This document shows positions 39,553 through 39,580 of a stretch of 39,580 nt of DNA, piece after piece. Where the stretch lies: contig JBBSFE010000052.1 of assembly GCA_038239005.1 (NCBI GenBank), positions 1 to 39,580 of the forward strand. Reading direction: 5' to 3'. The position numbers were made by a program, and so were the translations under genes. The DNA is from DASXHD01 sp038239005 (lineage in GTDB: Bacteria > Myxococcota_A > Polyangia > Polyangiales > Polyangiaceae). Under the pieces are notes generated by a model that saw nothing but the letters and a program-made list of their open reading frames with translations, made no database searches and was not told the DNA's origin. Within the stretch, counting starts at the first letter, position 1. Each line of letters starts with the position of its first letter.

Positions 39553-39580
39553 GACTTTCCTCGCTGCGCTCGGGCGTCAT

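Larger units (their letters stand above)
39408..39580 (-). repeat. 71-bp tandem repeat array B, two units plus a partial one
   Basis: Units occupy 39408-39478 and 39479-39549, and a third begins at 39550 and is cut by the window edge. The units are identical to each other over the visible bases. They share the length, register and layout of array A (57 of 71 positions identical): each begins with ATGAA on the minus strand and ends GAGGAAAGTC before the next ATGAA. The innermost ATG is the start codon of the coiled-coil gene. The upstream flank is not visible, so the number of units and the preceding gene are unknown. Confidence 0.95.

Noticed and set aside
37502..39554. Long plus-strand open frames opposite the coiled-coil gene
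   Set aside because: They are antisense shadows created by the GC-rich, repetitive coding strand; the minus-strand frame has clear membrane helices and a coiled coil.
39408..39580. Insertion sequence end or transposon terminal repeats
   Set aside because: No transposase is encoded nearby and the units are tandem, not inverted. A short non-autonomous element is still possible and is described in the findings.

Overview
The window is a GC-rich bacterial chromosome segment, densely packed, with no insertion sequence, phage or CRISPR signal. The gene content suggests a myxobacterium or close relative (Myxococcota). This rests on a complete lower mevalonate pathway, exported lipoproteins with Gly/Asp/Thr-rich linkers after the lipid-attachment cysteine, a Tgl/PilF-like TPR lipoprotein, and CheY/GAF/histidine-kinase proteins scattered among housekeeping genes. 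The taxonomy is inference from content, not from a marker gene. No gene-free stretch exceeds 300 bases.

Layout. Positions 1-2913 hold a partial SH3-like exported protein coupled to a lipoprotein, a tiny lipoprotein, tRNA-Val(CAC), a Cys-rich lipoprotein broken by two compensating frameshifts, and an alpha/beta hydrolase. Positions 3008-7304 hold a small unknown gene, a YgiQ-type radical SAM protein, and a divergent TetR/cytochrome P450 pair around a perfect palindrome. Positions 7336-12779 (minus strand) are a chain of overlapping housekeeping genes: engB, murJ, a DUF971 protein, a PfkB kinase, recO, a RodZ-like protein and a TPR lipoprotein. Positions 12837-14274 carry a Crp-family regulator, hisB and tRNA-Leu(GAG). 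Positions 14362-18719 are a membrane-domain operon reading NfeD, flotillin-like SPFH-2, repeat array, SPFH-1, histidine kinase-receiver. After a LamG-type lipoprotein, 19873-25185 is a mevalonate operon (prenyl synthase, MVK, MVD, PMK, HMG-CoA reductase). It is divergent from the type 2 IPP isomerase at 25371, which leads into GAF, CheY-like and trpF genes. A plant-type glutamate-cysteine ligase and a methyltransferase follow. The last 9 kb are a MoxR/DUF58/VWA cluster with a coiled-coil Gln/Gly-rich membrane protein at its head.

The most unusual signal is a 71-bp tandem repeat family seen in two places: 16722-16866, between the two SPFH genes, and 39408-39580, upstream of the coiled-coil protein. 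Every unit begins with ATGAA on the minus strand, carries a 24-codon mini-ORF whose TGA overlaps the next ATG as ATGA, and ends in a purine-rich ribosome-binding sequence. The last unit of each array supplies the start codon of the downstream gene. Removing the two units at 16.8 kb would restore a plain ATGA stop/start overlap between the SPFH genes. The two arrays differ at 14 of 71 positions, and 8 of those differences are paired, compensatory changes in two predicted hairpins. One of these hairpins places the start codon in its stem and the ribosome-binding sequence in its loop. This looks like a small modular element that inserts at overlapping stop/start junctions and may tune translational coupling.
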